A stretch of 64,000 bases of DNA, taken from positions 27,838,001-27,902,000 of the forward strand of contig JBANAY010000003.1 in assembly GCA_037952775.1 (NCBI GenBank), given 5' to 3'. Made by a program: the position numbers and the translations under genes. This DNA is from Clonostachys chloroleuca (Eukaryota; Ascomycota; Sordariomycetes; Hypocreales; Bionectriaceae). Shown in pieces: positions 20,156-30,780 of the stretch (position 1 is its first letter; the number at the start of each line of letters is the position of its first letter). Under the pieces are notes generated by a model that made no database searches, was not told the origin of the DNA, and worked only from the letters and a program-made list of their open reading frames with translations.

Positions 20156-21847
20156 TCATCCAATCATGCTCATTCGTCTTTTCCAATGATGTATCAGGGG
20201 GGATGTATTCAGTTGAGCAACTCGTATCCGAGCCACAGCAAGCATTGAATTCTCTGCGACTTGAACACTTGCACTAAGATGGACTGAGGCCACGAGATTA
20301 AACCTCTGTATTCTCATCCAGTCCGACATGGGATCTCGGTCCGGTGGAAACTGAAAATTCCACGTCTTCTCGTCATAGATAGTTCTCTTCGGGTTGCCAG
20401 ACTTACGGCCGCTGTTACTTGAATCATGGGCAACCTTTGCTCCAACGATTTTCGTGCACCAGTCCGTGCTCCCGTCTCGAACTCGCACACCGAAAAAGAT
20501 CTTACAGGCCATTCTGTCCCCAGATTGATCTTTCCTGTTAAGCCCCTCAGACGTTTCAATCGTCAAAAAGCGTCCATAGTACCCGGCCTCTCCAGACAGG
20601 CCAAGACTCAGAATACCAGACTCGAGCTTGGGCGAAGAAACGGTGAAAGACTGAGGCAAAGTCTCGCAGCAGTCCATTGTCAAAAGAACCCCATATTCCG
20701 GGTACTGGTGCACAATATGCTTTAACGGCCAGCGATCCCTGCTACCAGCGATGTACATGCTTCTCTTCAAGAGACCAGGATTCCAAAATATTGGCACCGG
20801 TCCTGGAAGTATACGGCTTCTTCTGAAGCGATCATTTCCGGATGTCTTGTGGAAGAGCAGCGCCACTTGGTGACTGGGCGAATTGGACCTGACATCTAAA
20901 ACAGCCAGTAGATTTTCAAACCCTTCAATAGGCCCAACTCTCTCCTTGATCAGGTTAAGAACTGGTAGACTGATCGATAGGCCGGCGTTTGTCATGATGT
21001 AAGGGGCAGATTCATTCCTCCAGGAGTTGTGTGAATAATCCCCAGCATTTTTGAATGTCCTGGGCGATGGAGAGAGGATACTAGCCCAGTCCGAAGGAAC
21101 ATATTGATCATCCCAGGTCCAGCAGAAGATGGTTTGGTCGTTGGAGACGCGTATAATTTCTTCCTGTAGTCGAATAAAGGCCTTTTCACCCTCGCCGTAC
21201 AGAAGAGGCATGTTGATGTCGAATATTCCAAACATGCAATACGCCAGATCCTCAATTCTCGTGGTCTGCCGATTGGACAACCATGACATCCGTTTTCCGA
21301 TGCTGGCAGTGGATAGATCGCTGCCCAGATAGATCTCCTCGATCCCAGTCACGGCGGAAATCTCGCCAGCAAGCTCATCTCGCGACCCAATCATTGACCA
21401 ATCTTGGGCAAAAAAGCACAAGGCTGTAGGTGCAAGGAGCTCCTGCAAGGTCCAACCTCTAGTGAACCATCGAGATGAGCGAAAATTGTACAATGGATCG
21501 CTGTCGTTTAGATCGATGGGCGGTACATCCGCAACGTAGGCGTAACAAATTGCTGAGTTCTTGTACCAGGAGAACATTGAATTGATCGCTTCCGCCAGCT
21601 CTGTGGAGCTTGTCTTGTCGATGCAATTTGTGTCGCACCAGAGGTACCCGAAACCATCTTCCTGGGCTCGCTTGCATGCCCGTATGATTTTGTCGTATCG
21701 TTCCATGTTCTCCATCTCCTCGGCCTTCATTTGCCAATCTTGGAACGTCACCTCGCGACCACCCCATGTGTGAGACAGAATGGCATATCTGGGAGGGACG
21801 TTGTAGTACTCTTCAAGTTGATAAGTTTCAACATTAATAAGCCTCAT
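20156..21847 (-). CDS. HET-domain protein
   Basis: Single exon of 563 residues, started at the ATG giving MRLINVETYQLEEY, the usual beginning of this class; an upstream in-frame ATG at 21898 would add 17 residues. The HET domain (PF06985) covers about residues 20-150 with all three blocks: YAILSHTWGG, GYLWCDTNCIDKTSS and RWFTRGWTLQELLAP. It is followed by SNRQTTRIEDLAYCMFGIF and MPLLYGEGEKAFIRLQEE, typical of HET proteins related to HET-E/HET-D effector regions. The C-terminal half has no recognised repeat or NLR domain. HET proteins execute heterokaryon-incompatibility cell death; those with WD or NACHT parts are sensors, whereas this one is a stand-alone HET protein. It lies directly downstream of an F-box/ankyrin gene on the same strand (about 580 bases). 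The frame is intact. Confidence 0.88.
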   Translation of the reverse strand: MRLINVETYQLEEYYNVPPRYAILSHTWGGREVTFQDWQMKAEEMENMERYDKIIRACKRAQEDGFGYLWCDTNCIDKTSSTELAEAINSMFSWYKNSAICYAYVADVPPIDLNDSDPLYNFRSSRWFTRGWTLQELLAPTALCFFAQDWSMIGSRDELAGEISAVTGIEEIYLGSDLSTASIGKRMSWLSNRQTTRIEDLAYCMFGIFDINMPLLYGEGEKAFIRLQEEIIRVSNDQTIFCWTWDDQYVPSDWASILSPSPRTFKNAGDYSHNSWRNESAPYIMTNAGLSISLPVLNLIKERVGPIEGFENLLAVLDVRSNSPSHQVALLFHKTSGNDRFRRSRILPGPVPIFWNPGLLKRSMYIAGSRDRWPLKHIVHQYPEYGVLLTMDCCETLPQSFTVSSPKLESGILSLGLSGEAGYYGRFLTIETSEGLNRKDQSGDRMACKIFFGVRVRDGSTDWCTKIVGAKVAHDSSNSGRKSGNPKRTIYDEKTWNFQFPPDRDPMSDWMRIQRFNLVASVHLSASVQVAENSMLAVARIRVAQLNTSPLIHHWKRRMSMIG

Positions 21848-22429
21848 CGTTCTAAGTTTCAAGTGAGGTTGACGAGTTTGAACCAGCCAAGGGAGCATAC
21901 ACCTATAATAGCAAACCGGTCAAGGGGCAGGTCTCATTGGAATGTGGCCAATTGATGCCCATGAAAGCGATTCATCAATTGTAAATCCATGATTGTCGAC
22001 AGCTAAGGGACCAACCATCGAGCACAAAGACTTGTAGAGCCTGATTTAAGAGATGCATGAACAGGGGTATAGCGCCATTGAGGCTGAGCAATCTACGCCT
22101 CAAGTGATGTGACCCTGCGATGCAGGAGAACGTCATCAAGTTCCCAAATTTGGCTATAAAGTGTGAAAGTACTTTTGATGGATGCTATTTGGTGTTCATC
22201 CCAGAATCAAGTGGAGAAGTAAGCTCGATGTTCCCAGAAGAAAGCGCCCTGTGTTACAATGATTTACTCTACCTAATTCCAGAAGAAGCATTATCAGGCA
22301 GCTTTGGCGTGTCGAAACACCTCACGAACTTCCTCTAGACGCAGTTAGATGCTCCAGATATCAGTATGAAATGTATTTACTGCTAAAAATGAAGAGACAA
22401 GTCATCCAGAGCTTTCGTAGTGACACCAT
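21848..22429. other. Intergenic, no gene seen
   Basis: Promoter side of the HET gene and 3' side of the F-box/ankyrin gene, both minus strand. Short frames only. Confidence 0.5.
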
Positions 22430-24152
22430 CTACCGCAAAAACCGTTGCTCAGAAAAGCTCAGCCGGTCCTCAAGTGCTTCAATGCGCCAACTCTTCTTCA
22501 CATACTCTACCCATTCAGATTCAAGAGTTATTCTCTTCACCACCCCACAGAGCACCCCATCACGGCCTGCTAGGACCGCCTCCTGCAGCGTATATTTCAT
22601 TTGTTCTCTGTTGTTCTTCCTCATTCTCTCATGGAAGAGAAACATCGACAGCATCTCCGCACTTCCAGAACGAGCAACCACACGTAAGGCTTGTTGAAAT
22701 ACACGGAGCGAAAGATCTCTGCGATCAAGGAGCAGCCTAGCCATCTCCACATAGTTCCTAGTTACTAGCTTCTTGAGGACAGTAGATCCGTACCCCTCAA
22801 GATTGAGATTCAAATCCTTGCGCTCAAGAAGCAGCTTTGCAGTTTCGATCTGGTTCGCCATTGCAGCCCAGACAATCGGCGGTGACTGAAGTGTACCGTG
22901 GGAGTAGTTAACATCGACGTCCTCGCGATCTAACAGCATTCGAACCAAAGATATGTGGCCCAATTCTGCAGCGCGCGCAAGAGCAGACTTGTTGTGAACG
23001 ACCAGTCTGTTCGGGTCGATCTCGTAGCGGTCCAAAAGGAGCGCAGTGATGGTGGCCGAGCCCCCATCTATCGCGTAATACGCCAGTGATTGCTTGCCAT
23101 CGCCAAATTCAGGCTCAATATCTTGGCGAACAACAAATAGGCGGACTAATTCCTCATGGCCCCCTCTGGCGGCCGCCTTGAGTGGCGTTTCCTTCCAGTC
23201 GGTTTTGGGATCTGGATCGACATCTTCCCTTCGGAGAAGGGCTCTGACGATGTTGGTCCATCCTCGACGAGCAGCCCACAGCAATATCGTCACTCCACCC
23301 TTCCCTTTGAAGTGCACTGGGGCATTTGGCAACCCCAGGAGAAACTCGACTATTTGAGGGCGATTTTCTTGGCCTGCGAAGAGCAAAAGAGGCGTTGCCT
23401 CACCAACAATGATGGGAACTGGATCAATCTCATTTTTCACCAGGACCCTCACTGAATTTACTTTGTTGCATAAAATGGCACAACGAATGGCAGTCCCAAA
23501 TACGCGATGTCTGTAGTCCAAACTAACTCCACTCCTCATGAGTGATTCTATGGCACAGACGCTTCCCACTGCGGAAGCGAGCTGCATGCCCCATAGAAAA
23601 GCTCTGGTCTTTCTTCCCTTTTCCAGGCCTGATCATGTTGTCGTCGACGGTAAAACCAAAGGTTGTGGAAGGAAGGATCTGGAGTGGCATGGAGGATGAG
23701 TTTGGTGAAAACGGTCCTCGGATCGTTGGACGAAACAATGGCATTGCAAATGGCCTCAAGGCTATCATCCTCGCCGATACTAGGATCATATTGACTCTCC
23801 GTGAAAAAAGAGGAGGCATCAAGTATGAAAGCAAAAGCACCAGGTGACTTATCCCGTCGTAGAGATCTAGCCTTCTCTAATAACAACCATTTAACAATGG
23901 GACGTGTCATCAGTCTATGGTTTCGACGTATAACCGTTAGATCTACCAGTGGGAATGCGACACGAGAGATGACCGCGTCAAATTGACCTGAAGACGCATT
24001 AGCGGTATCGCAGCTAGTGTCTACCAAGAAGGCATACGGGAAATGAATCTCATCCTGACAAGTTCCTTCCTGCCACACAGAGAACGATCTGGGCCACAAA
24101 TTTCATCGATAATTTGTGTCGTGATCTCGACCGGGAGCATTTTCAGTGACAT
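22430..24152 (-). CDS. F-box and ankyrin-repeat protein
   Basis: Exon 1 (24152-24038) encodes an F-box-like start, MLPVEITTQIIDEICG...ELVRMRFISR. Intron 24037-23988 (GTATGC...CAG, branch GCTAATG) joins it in frame to a second exon (RQFDAVISRVAFPLVDL...). The ankyrin part, in another frame from about 23610 to 22430, has roughly eight repeats of the form LLWAARRGWTNIVRALLRRED, TPLKAAARGGHEELVRLFV and ALARAAELGHISLVRMLLD. The join between exon 2 and the ankyrin frame near 23600-23650 is unresolved: a weak 47-bp intron (23646-23600, GTCGAC...GAG) keeps phase, but a frameshift is equally possible. Fungal proteins of this layout are thought to be Skp1-linked ubiquitin-ligase adaptors with ankyrin repeats as substrate-binding part. 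It precedes the HET gene on the same strand. Annotation as two separate genes is possible. Confidence 0.7.
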
Positions 24153-24916
24153 CTTGGGTATGCAAGCTGTGATTTGATCCGTCGGAGTAGGTCAGAAAAA
24201 TTCAACACGCATTTAACGCCTTTAAGCTGCAAAACTGTCTCTGCCGCCTCCAGATCCTAAAGTTGTAGAGTTTATGATTTTCTGAGTCAGAGGTAAGATT
24301 GACTCATTGTAACCTCGGCTGAGGTTGTTGGTGATTGGCCAATGTTGCACAATATCTACCTACCCTATACCTCTTATAGTTATTGTGTCTTCACAGTAGT
24401 TACTCGGCCTTCAACTATCATTATTCAAGCAATTCAAATGAAAGAACTTTGATTTTCTAATCTGAGCAAGAAATGGGAAACACCTTAACGATTCGGCAAG
24501 AATATGGGAAATTAGAATTACCTTGTCAATGCAGCGTACATTTGGGTTGCCAACTTCTAATCCTCACCCATCAACATTATAATATCTAAACATCCCCAAA
24601 TAAGCACTCAAAGCGGAAATCGTCGCTTATGATCTCAGACCAATCAGATGGGCTGTGATCCTCTATAGAAGAAGACTATCGTCGAAAGCACTAATTTACT
24701 AACAACTCCTGTTCGAGTGGTGATAGACTCAAATTTATCTGGTTTTAATTACGAGTCAGGGATGAGATCCACTTCCTACCTCAGATTGGTCAAAAGTAGG
24801 GGAACAGACGAGCAAAAATTTGCTAGGGCTTTACTATGGGCCGCAAAACATCCACCAATATAGCCAGTGTCCAAGCCGGCAAAAAGCCAATCATCTGAGG
24901 GTTTCAGACGGTTTCT
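24153..24916. other. Intergenic, no protein gene
   Basis: Upstream of the F-box/ankyrin gene; A/T-rich, with no frame of interest. It ends at the tRNA gene. Confidence 0.5.
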
Positions 24917-25006
24917 TGGACGAACAGGGAATCGAACCCTGGACCACTCCCAAATTCAGAGGCTGAAATATGCTAAGGGAGTATTATACCACTAAACCAT
25001 TCGCCC
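24917..25006 (-). tRNA. tRNA-Ala(AGC) with an 18-nt intron
   Basis: On the minus strand the acceptor arm GGGCGAA pairs with TTCGTCC, with a G-U wobble at the third pair (G3:U70, the alanine identity element), and is followed by discriminator A73. The D-arm is GGTTTAGTGGTATAAT, the anticodon stem CTCCC/GGGAG, and the T-arm CAGGG-TTCGATT-CCCTG. The anticodon loop reads TT-AGC-A, then 18 extra bases, then T, so the intron sits one base 3' of the anticodon as in eukaryotic tRNAs. The intron holds a small hairpin (TTCAG-CCT-CTGAA). Without it the tRNA is 72 nt. Confidence in the tRNA is high; the anticodon call depends on the loop alignment. Confidence 0.88.
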
Positions 25007-26132
25007 TGGATGGATTGACGACCGAAGGATGAGTTTAGGCTCATGTAGCTGGCGCAGAAGGGAGAACTAAGGGAAACAGTGGTCAAACTTTGCTTCAGAC
25101 GGAGGACCTCTATTTCTCGCCGGGATCTACTCGGAGCGGCAAATATCATCGAGAATATTGCTTGCCGGATTGTATCAACCTACCTGTTGGAACTCGTCAA
25201 TGATAGTACAGATGCTGTCCTTGGACACCAGGCATTAGATCATCACCTTATTAGACTTCATCAGGAGGCATGACGTCATGAAACTTCAGATACATAAAGG
25301 CCCTTCGCCATTTAGAGATAAAAATTGAAACATGCGCATTCCGTGAACAATGCCAGAGTGGTTTTGAACAAAATCATAGCTAAGGGAGGTAGGTGTTTCA
25401 GAATCCAAGACAGTTCACCACCACATGGCATACTAGAATGTGATATGATAAACACACTTTCGGCCTTTGTTTTTCTTTTTTCAAGAAGGTATATTTTAGG
25501 ATTTTTATTCACAGGATTTTATATCAAAGTCTTGCCTCGTTCATTAATCTTATCTCTCTAATTACTCTAGCTCAAATAAGAGAATTGAACAAAATCCAGG
25601 AAAGTACCGCATAAGTGCAAAATGGCATGGCATGGATTTTCGTGCTGATACAACTTTCATTCCTTCTGCCCCAGAGATGCATTTCTACCCTCCAAAGCTT
25701 GCCGCGTGGGTCTCACCCTCACACTACGATAGACGTGTCATCCATTGCTCCGATCTTTCCTAGAAAAGGCTACTTCTGCGTTGGAAGACGAATGCTTGGG
25801 TAATGGGCAGGCAACAGGAGATCATATCCAATATACGTGCCTCGTAGTGTTTCACAAGCACTTACCAAGTTGTCCGGGGAAAACTTGAGGTGGTATGCGA
25901 CGAGGAAGTGATTGTCAGGAGAGACCATGCGTATTATTTATCAAGGGAAACGAGAACCAACGGCGACTTGAACTATACATACGCTTTGAGAGGCGTATAG
26001 TTGCTCCAGTACTCATCCTCAATTTTTGCAGCCTTCGTTAGATTTCCGTGATTCAGGAATATCACTCTCTCCTACCGCCTCTAATCCCCCCACTCCCCTT
26101 GCCTTGAGGATTTGATATTTGCCATCTCCAAG
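25007..26132. other. Intergenic, no gene seen
   Basis: About 1.1 kb between the tRNA gene and the small secreted protein gene. A/T-rich, with short frames only. Confidence 0.5.
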
Positions 26133-26699
26133 ATGTTTTCCTACAAGACTCTTTTAATAACTGTACTTAGCAGTCTGATAGTTGCGGCTCCCTTCGAAGC
26201 ACGGGACGACCCTTTCTTCTCACCATCTCAAGTGTGGCTGTACGGTGTATTCAGCGGCCGAACTGCACCTACCTCCACCGGGATGGTATCCAAGGCCTCC
26301 ACTTCCGGAGGCCGAGCCACCGTCACCACTCTCCTCACATTCACATACCCGCCAGAGGTTGATGGATTGAAGTGTCAATTCGGCTTTTATCTGGATTTGA
26401 ACTCCACCGTTAAAGGTAGCGCCAAGCTTGACCTGTTCTCTAGCATTAGGCCGCTGACATCGAATTTCACTGTCTACTGGAGCCGCGGTAACCAGCGGGG
26501 CGTCCAACTCGGCCGTCTCTCTGTTTCTCCTGGCGCTTCTGCGACCTGGGATGCTACTTATGACGAGTACCTGACGGAGAAGACCGACTGCAAAACCCCT
26601 GGGACCGTCGAGGGCTTTGAGCTAGTCGGTGTTTATGATAATGATTATGTTTCGTGGAATCCTTCCACATCGGGCCTAAGAATAATTTATACGCCTTGA
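26133..26699 (+). CDS. Small secreted protein, But2-like domain
   Basis: Single exon of 188 residues. The ATG at 26133 gives a signal peptide MFSYKTLLITVLSSLIVAAP, so the product should be secreted. The mature part has a beta-rich pattern with LTFTYPPEVDGLKCQFGFYL, then SVSPGASATWDATY and ELVGVYDNDYVSWNPSTSG. This resembles the C-terminal domain of the fission-yeast But2 protein family (PF09792-like), common among small extracellular proteins of filamentous fungi and without a known activity. Two cysteines (in LKCQ and TDCK) and NST and NFT sites suggest glycosylation and one disulfide bond. The family call rests on overall pattern and is tentative. Next downstream, after nearly 1 kb, is the rhamnosidase. 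Confidence 0.6.
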   Translation: MFSYKTLLITVLSSLIVAAPFEARDDPFFSPSQVWLYGVFSGRTAPTSTGMVSKASTSGGRATVTTLLTFTYPPEVDGLKCQFGFYLDLNSTVKGSAKLDLFSSIRPLTSNFTVYWSRGNQRGVQLGRLSVSPGASATWDATYDEYLTEKTDCKTPGTVEGFELVGVYDNDYVSWNPSTSGLRIIYTP

Positions 26700-27671
26700 G
26701 TGTTACACGTTTGTGGTAGATTGTGACGAGATGGGCGATATTTTGGATAGCCATTGGAAAAGTGATTATCTTTTTAGGTTGGTACACGACTCAAAGACTT
26801 AGTGATGAAGAGTGAATGATATTTAGTTTAATGTGATTACTTAGTTGACTTTGTGATCATCTTAGTGTTACTCAAGCATCGGTTGAAGGAGGAAGAGGCT
26901 AATATCTAGTCTGTAGCGGTACTATACAATTATTGTTCTAGAATCACACAAGGCCGAGGTTTATCCATGATAATTTGCAATATTAAGTAGTTGTTGATAC
27001 AGAAAAATAGCTCATGTCTTTCCAGATGATCTCCTTCCTCATTGTCACTAGAGGGTGCTTGCATAAGCTGAGCTGACATACAACCGTTGCCGTGGGTAAA
27101 TAAGTCATCCCTCCCTTTGCGAGAAGAGTTAGGCAAATACAATTGGACACCCACACCAAGTGTCTCCGAGAATCATCTTATAATGATGCACATGCCAAGT
27201 CGATTCCGACCCTGGCTCTCGGTTCCGGCACCTCGTCATGGTTATTTTATTATACCGAGAAGGGGGGCTCTTCTTTGTTAGATGCGGATGCAAATGTAAC
27301 CTCCTCCACCTTGCCGTTGCAAGAAGGTGGCACTATGACCATTGCAAATCCCCATGGGGAATCTCGGCCCAATTATGATTGGCACATCCCCTGTGGTCAT
27401 TTGATGATTGTTATGGAGCAACTCATAGCCTATACCATAACCACACTTGGGATACATCAAAACAAGCTGATCGTCGCTGTCCATTCTGCCGATTATTATA
27501 GTGTCGGGGGAGAAACGACCGAGCGTGGCTTCTTTGTGCCATATGCCCGAGTTACATCGAGACATATAAAGGGTGCTTGTTGACCTAATGGCATACCAAT
27601 CCAGCAACGGCATGATCAACCCGGATCTCGGGAAAGTCCAAACTAGATTGATAAACCCCTCCTCTTTCAAA
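26700..27671. other. Intergenic, promoter of the rhamnosidase gene
   Basis: An open frame at 27143-27583 shows no domain and no fungal homology pattern that I recognise, so it is not called. The GH78 frame extends upstream to 27573 through a TTG, but its first sound ATG is at 27672. Confidence 0.5.
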
Positions 27672-30284
27672 ATGGCGGTTTCAATATCTCGAGTCTTGTT
27701 TGAACATCATTATCCAACGGCGCAAGGCATCGGTGAAAGCGAGCCCCGCGTGTCGTGGAGGTTTGCCGGCAACTCCCCCTCCTGGGAACAGAAGGCTTAC
27801 GATCTTGAAATTACTCGGGATTCAGATGGAGTTCCCCGACTGTACAATGTCAATTCGTCGGACTCGGTATACGTGCCATGGCCAGACGAGCCTCTTGGCA
27901 CCGCCGAGCTTGCATCAGTTCGGGTTCGTGCCTATGGTGGGAGTGACGATTCTTCCTCTCCTACTGAATGGTCAGAAGTGGTAACGGTAGAAACTGGTCT
28001 CCTCGATGGGGACTGGGGCGGAGCCGTTTCTATCGCAGCAGAGTACACTCAACCAAGCGATGCACCTTTGAGGCCCCTTTACTTCAGGAAATCCTTCCAA
28101 CTTGAGTCAGAGGTTAAGTCTGCACGACTTTACATCACGGCACATGGCTTGTACAAGGCCGAAATCAACGGTGCGGTCGTTGGTGACATAGTTCTTGCCC
28201 CTGGCATACAGTCATATTGGAATCGACTTGTCTATGACACTTACGATGTGACGGATAAGCTCAAGTCAGGGGAAAATGTCATCGGTGCCCTCGTGGGGGA
28301 AGGGTGGTACAGTGGCCGGTATGGGTTCTCAGCAACTCGCCACCATTGGGGTGACCAGCAGGGCTTGCTATCTCTCTTGGTTATTCAACTCGAAGATGGC
28401 AGTGAGGTCAAGATACCCAGTGATACTAGCTGGGAAGCTATAGACGGCCCAGTCATCACCTCAGAAATATATGATGGAGAAGTTTATGATGCACGATTGG
28501 AAAAGGGCATTGCCGGCTGGTCATCTCCGGGGTTCGAAACGAATCAGACATTCCCTACTTACAAATTCGAACCAAGGCATGGTAAGCTTACCCCTCTGGA
28601 CAGTTCCCCCCTACATCGCATCCAGGAGGTGAAGCCTATCAGTGTTTTCAAGTCTCCAGCAGGAAAGACCCTGGTTGACTTTGGCCAAAATCTGGTCGGT
28701 TGGCTAAGACTCAAGGTCCAGGGCCCAGCTGGCTCTTTGATCACCATAAGACATGCTGAGGTCTTGGATAAAGGGGAGATTGGTATCCGACCACTCCGAA
28801 CCGCCTTGGCGCGACTCAATATCACCCTAGGTGAGGATGAATTGGATTTTGAGCCTTCATTCACCTACTTTGGCTTCCGGTATATCCAGGTCGAGGGCTG
28901 GCCGGAGGGCTACCCGCTCGATGAAACAAGTGTCAAAGCTATAGTGATCCATAGTGACATGGAAAGAACGGGGTGGTTGGAAACATCCCACGAGATGCTC
29001 AATCAGTTCCACCAAAACACAGTCTGGTCGATGAAGGGAAATTTCTTTTCTATTCCTACTGATTGCCCCCAGCGGGACGAACGACTTGGCTGGACGGGAG
29101 ACGCAACTGTATTTGCGCCCGCTGCCAATTTCCTTCATGACACTGCGGGTTTTTGGAGGGGGTGGCACCGCGATGTCTGGTCTGAGATGCAAAATCTAGG
29201 ACCTGAAGACCGCGATATAGCAGCATTCTTCATCCCTTACCTCCCGCCGACAGAGGCACCCACGGCGGCTGCCGTATGGGGTGACGTCGCTGTGTCAGGC
29301 CCCTTTGAGTTGTGGCAAACCACGGGCGATCCTGTTATATTGGAAGAGCAGTTTGCTCAGTCCCAAGCTTGGCTGAGCACTGGCATTCCCCGAAATGACC
29401 GTGGCTTGTGGGCTCTTGATTCCTTCGGATTTGGGGACTGGCTTGACCCAACAGCACCACCAGAGAGCCCAGGGCAAGCGCTCACTCATAACATCCTCGT
29501 GGCCGATTCTTATCTCATAAGGATGACTGAGATGGTAGCCAATATGAGCCAGGCCCTTGGGAAGGACGATCTGGCCCAACAATACCGCGAGGAGAGACAG
29601 AAGTTGATCGAGGAGTATCAGAAGTTCTGGATGAATGACGGCGGCGAGCTAGCCAATAGAAGCCAGACTGCGTATTCCTTGGCTCTCAACTTTGAAATCT
29701 ACACAGATGAGGAGAAGAAAGCAGCTGCCAGCCAGACTCTTCGAGATATTATCGAGGAGAACAACTACTTGGTTGGAACTGGATTTGCGGGAACTCCTGC
29801 TCTCGGGTTTGCGCTACGCAAGATTGGGGCTGTAGAAGACATGTACGCCATGCTTCTACAGACTGAAGTTCCCTCGTGGCTCTACCAGGTCAAGATGGGC
29901 GCCACTACCACTTGGGAACGGTGGGACAGCATGCTTGCCGATGGAACGATCAACCCAGGCGAGATGACGAGTTTCAACCACTACGCATTCGGCGGCGTTG
30001 CAAACTGGATGCACCAGGTCATTGGCGGTCTTGCCCCTCAAGAACCTGGATGGAAAAAGATTCTCGTCGCCCCAGTTCCCGGAGGAGGGCTTACCAAAGC
30101 CAACTGCACTTATCTCAGTCCTTATGGGCTGATCAATAGCCAGTGGTGGATTGAGGGTGGCTTCCATTTGAATGTTGAGGTTCCCCCAAATTCAAAGGCA
30201 CATGTTGTCCTTCCGAATGGGGACGAATTCGATGTGCTCTCTGGATCTCATGAGTTCCATGATCCCAATTATGAAACAACATAG
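27672..30284 (+). CDS. GH78 alpha-L-rhamnosidase, intracellular
   Basis: Single exon of 870 residues. Domain order matches GH78: an N-terminal fibronectin-like beta domain (residues 1-120, SEPRVSWRF), the jelly-roll carbohydrate-binding part (about 140-300, YFRKSFQLESEVKSARLYI, APGIQSYWNRLVYDTYDVT), a linker domain (PAGKTLVDFGQNLVGWLRL), and the (alpha/alpha)6 catalytic barrel starting near residue 430. The key motif TDCPQRDERLGWTGDA lies at about residues 463-478 and carries conserved acidic catalytic residues. EMTSFNHYAFGGVANWMHQV and a C-terminal beta sandwich follow. The enzyme removes alpha-linked rhamnose from pectin fragments or flavonoid glycosides. No signal peptide is present, so it should act inside the cell on imported glycosides. 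There is no adjacent rhamnose pathway gene. Confidence 0.92.
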   Translation: MAVSISRVLFEHHYPTAQGIGESEPRVSWRFAGNSPSWEQKAYDLEITRDSDGVPRLYNVNSSDSVYVPWPDEPLGTAELASVRVRAYGGSDDSSSPTEWSEVVTVETGLLDGDWGGAVSIAAEYTQPSDAPLRPLYFRKSFQLESEVKSARLYITAHGLYKAEINGAVVGDIVLAPGIQSYWNRLVYDTYDVTDKLKSGENVIGALVGEGWYSGRYGFSATRHHWGDQQGLLSLLVIQLEDGSEVKIPSDTSWEAIDGPVITSEIYDGEVYDARLEKGIAGWSSPGFETNQTFPTYKFEPRHGKLTPLDSSPLHRIQEVKPISVFKSPAGKTLVDFGQNLVGWLRLKVQGPAGSLITIRHAEVLDKGEIGIRPLRTALARLNITLGEDELDFEPSFTYFGFRYIQVEGWPEGYPLDETSVKAIVIHSDMERTGWLETSHEMLNQFHQNTVWSMKGNFFSIPTDCPQRDERLGWTGDATVFAPAANFLHDTAGFWRGWHRDVWSEMQNLGPEDRDIAAFFIPYLPPTEAPTAAAVWGDVAVSGPFELWQTTGDPVILEEQFAQSQAWLSTGIPRNDRGLWALDSFGFGDWLDPTAPPESPGQALTHNILVADSYLIRMTEMVANMSQALGKDDLAQQYREERQKLIEEYQKFWMNDGGELANRSQTAYSLALNFEIYTDEEKKAAASQTLRDIIEENNYLVGTGFAGTPALGFALRKIGAVEDMYAMLLQTEVPSWLYQVKMGATTTWERWDSMLADGTINPGEMTSFNHYAFGGVANWMHQVIGGLAPQEPGWKKILVAPVPGGGLTKANCTYLSPYGLINSQWWIEGGFHLNVEVPPNSKAHVVLPNGDEFDVLSGSHEFHDPNYETT

Positions 30285-30780
30285 GAATGTAACGAGGGTT
30301 GTAGGTAAAATAAGGAGACTGTCTACACTAAATTGATTATATAAGAATTGTTGGCTGGCAGAGATTCAGTTTCGTCGAGTGATATTTACAAACTTGGTGA
30401 AAACCTAGTTCCCAGGCCTTATTCTAGCCCTCTAATATGAAAAGCCGTCACAGCTAATAATATTCCAAATGTGTAGGAAAATTCGCCCAAGCACTTTGGG
30501 TCTGAATGGTACTCGGTAGCTTGCTGACAGGAGGTCTAGCATGGCAAATGCCGTGAACTTGAGTGTGCCCCATGGTAGCAGGCAGTCCCTGTAATCAATT
30601 AAGAAAGCACTCCCTGAACATCACGTGTAGCGTGAACAGAAGATTGCATTTTCTGACTGCCGTTGCCAGGGTCAGCTCATAACATCCCCGCTGCTGCCTA
30701 ATTGAACCATTATAACAAATCTCCTCGTTCACGCAACCTCTGATTATCTCATCCTTCATCTGTTCAAAGTATTTCTCACA
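30285..30780. other. Intergenic, no gene seen
   Basis: Between the rhamnosidase and sirtuin genes, both on the plus strand. Nothing recognised apart from the presumed sirtuin promoter. Confidence 0.5.

Noticed and set aside
27143..27583. 146-codon open frame upstream of the GH78 gene
   Set aside because: No domain, no signal peptide, no sensible intron pattern, and it overlaps the promoter region.
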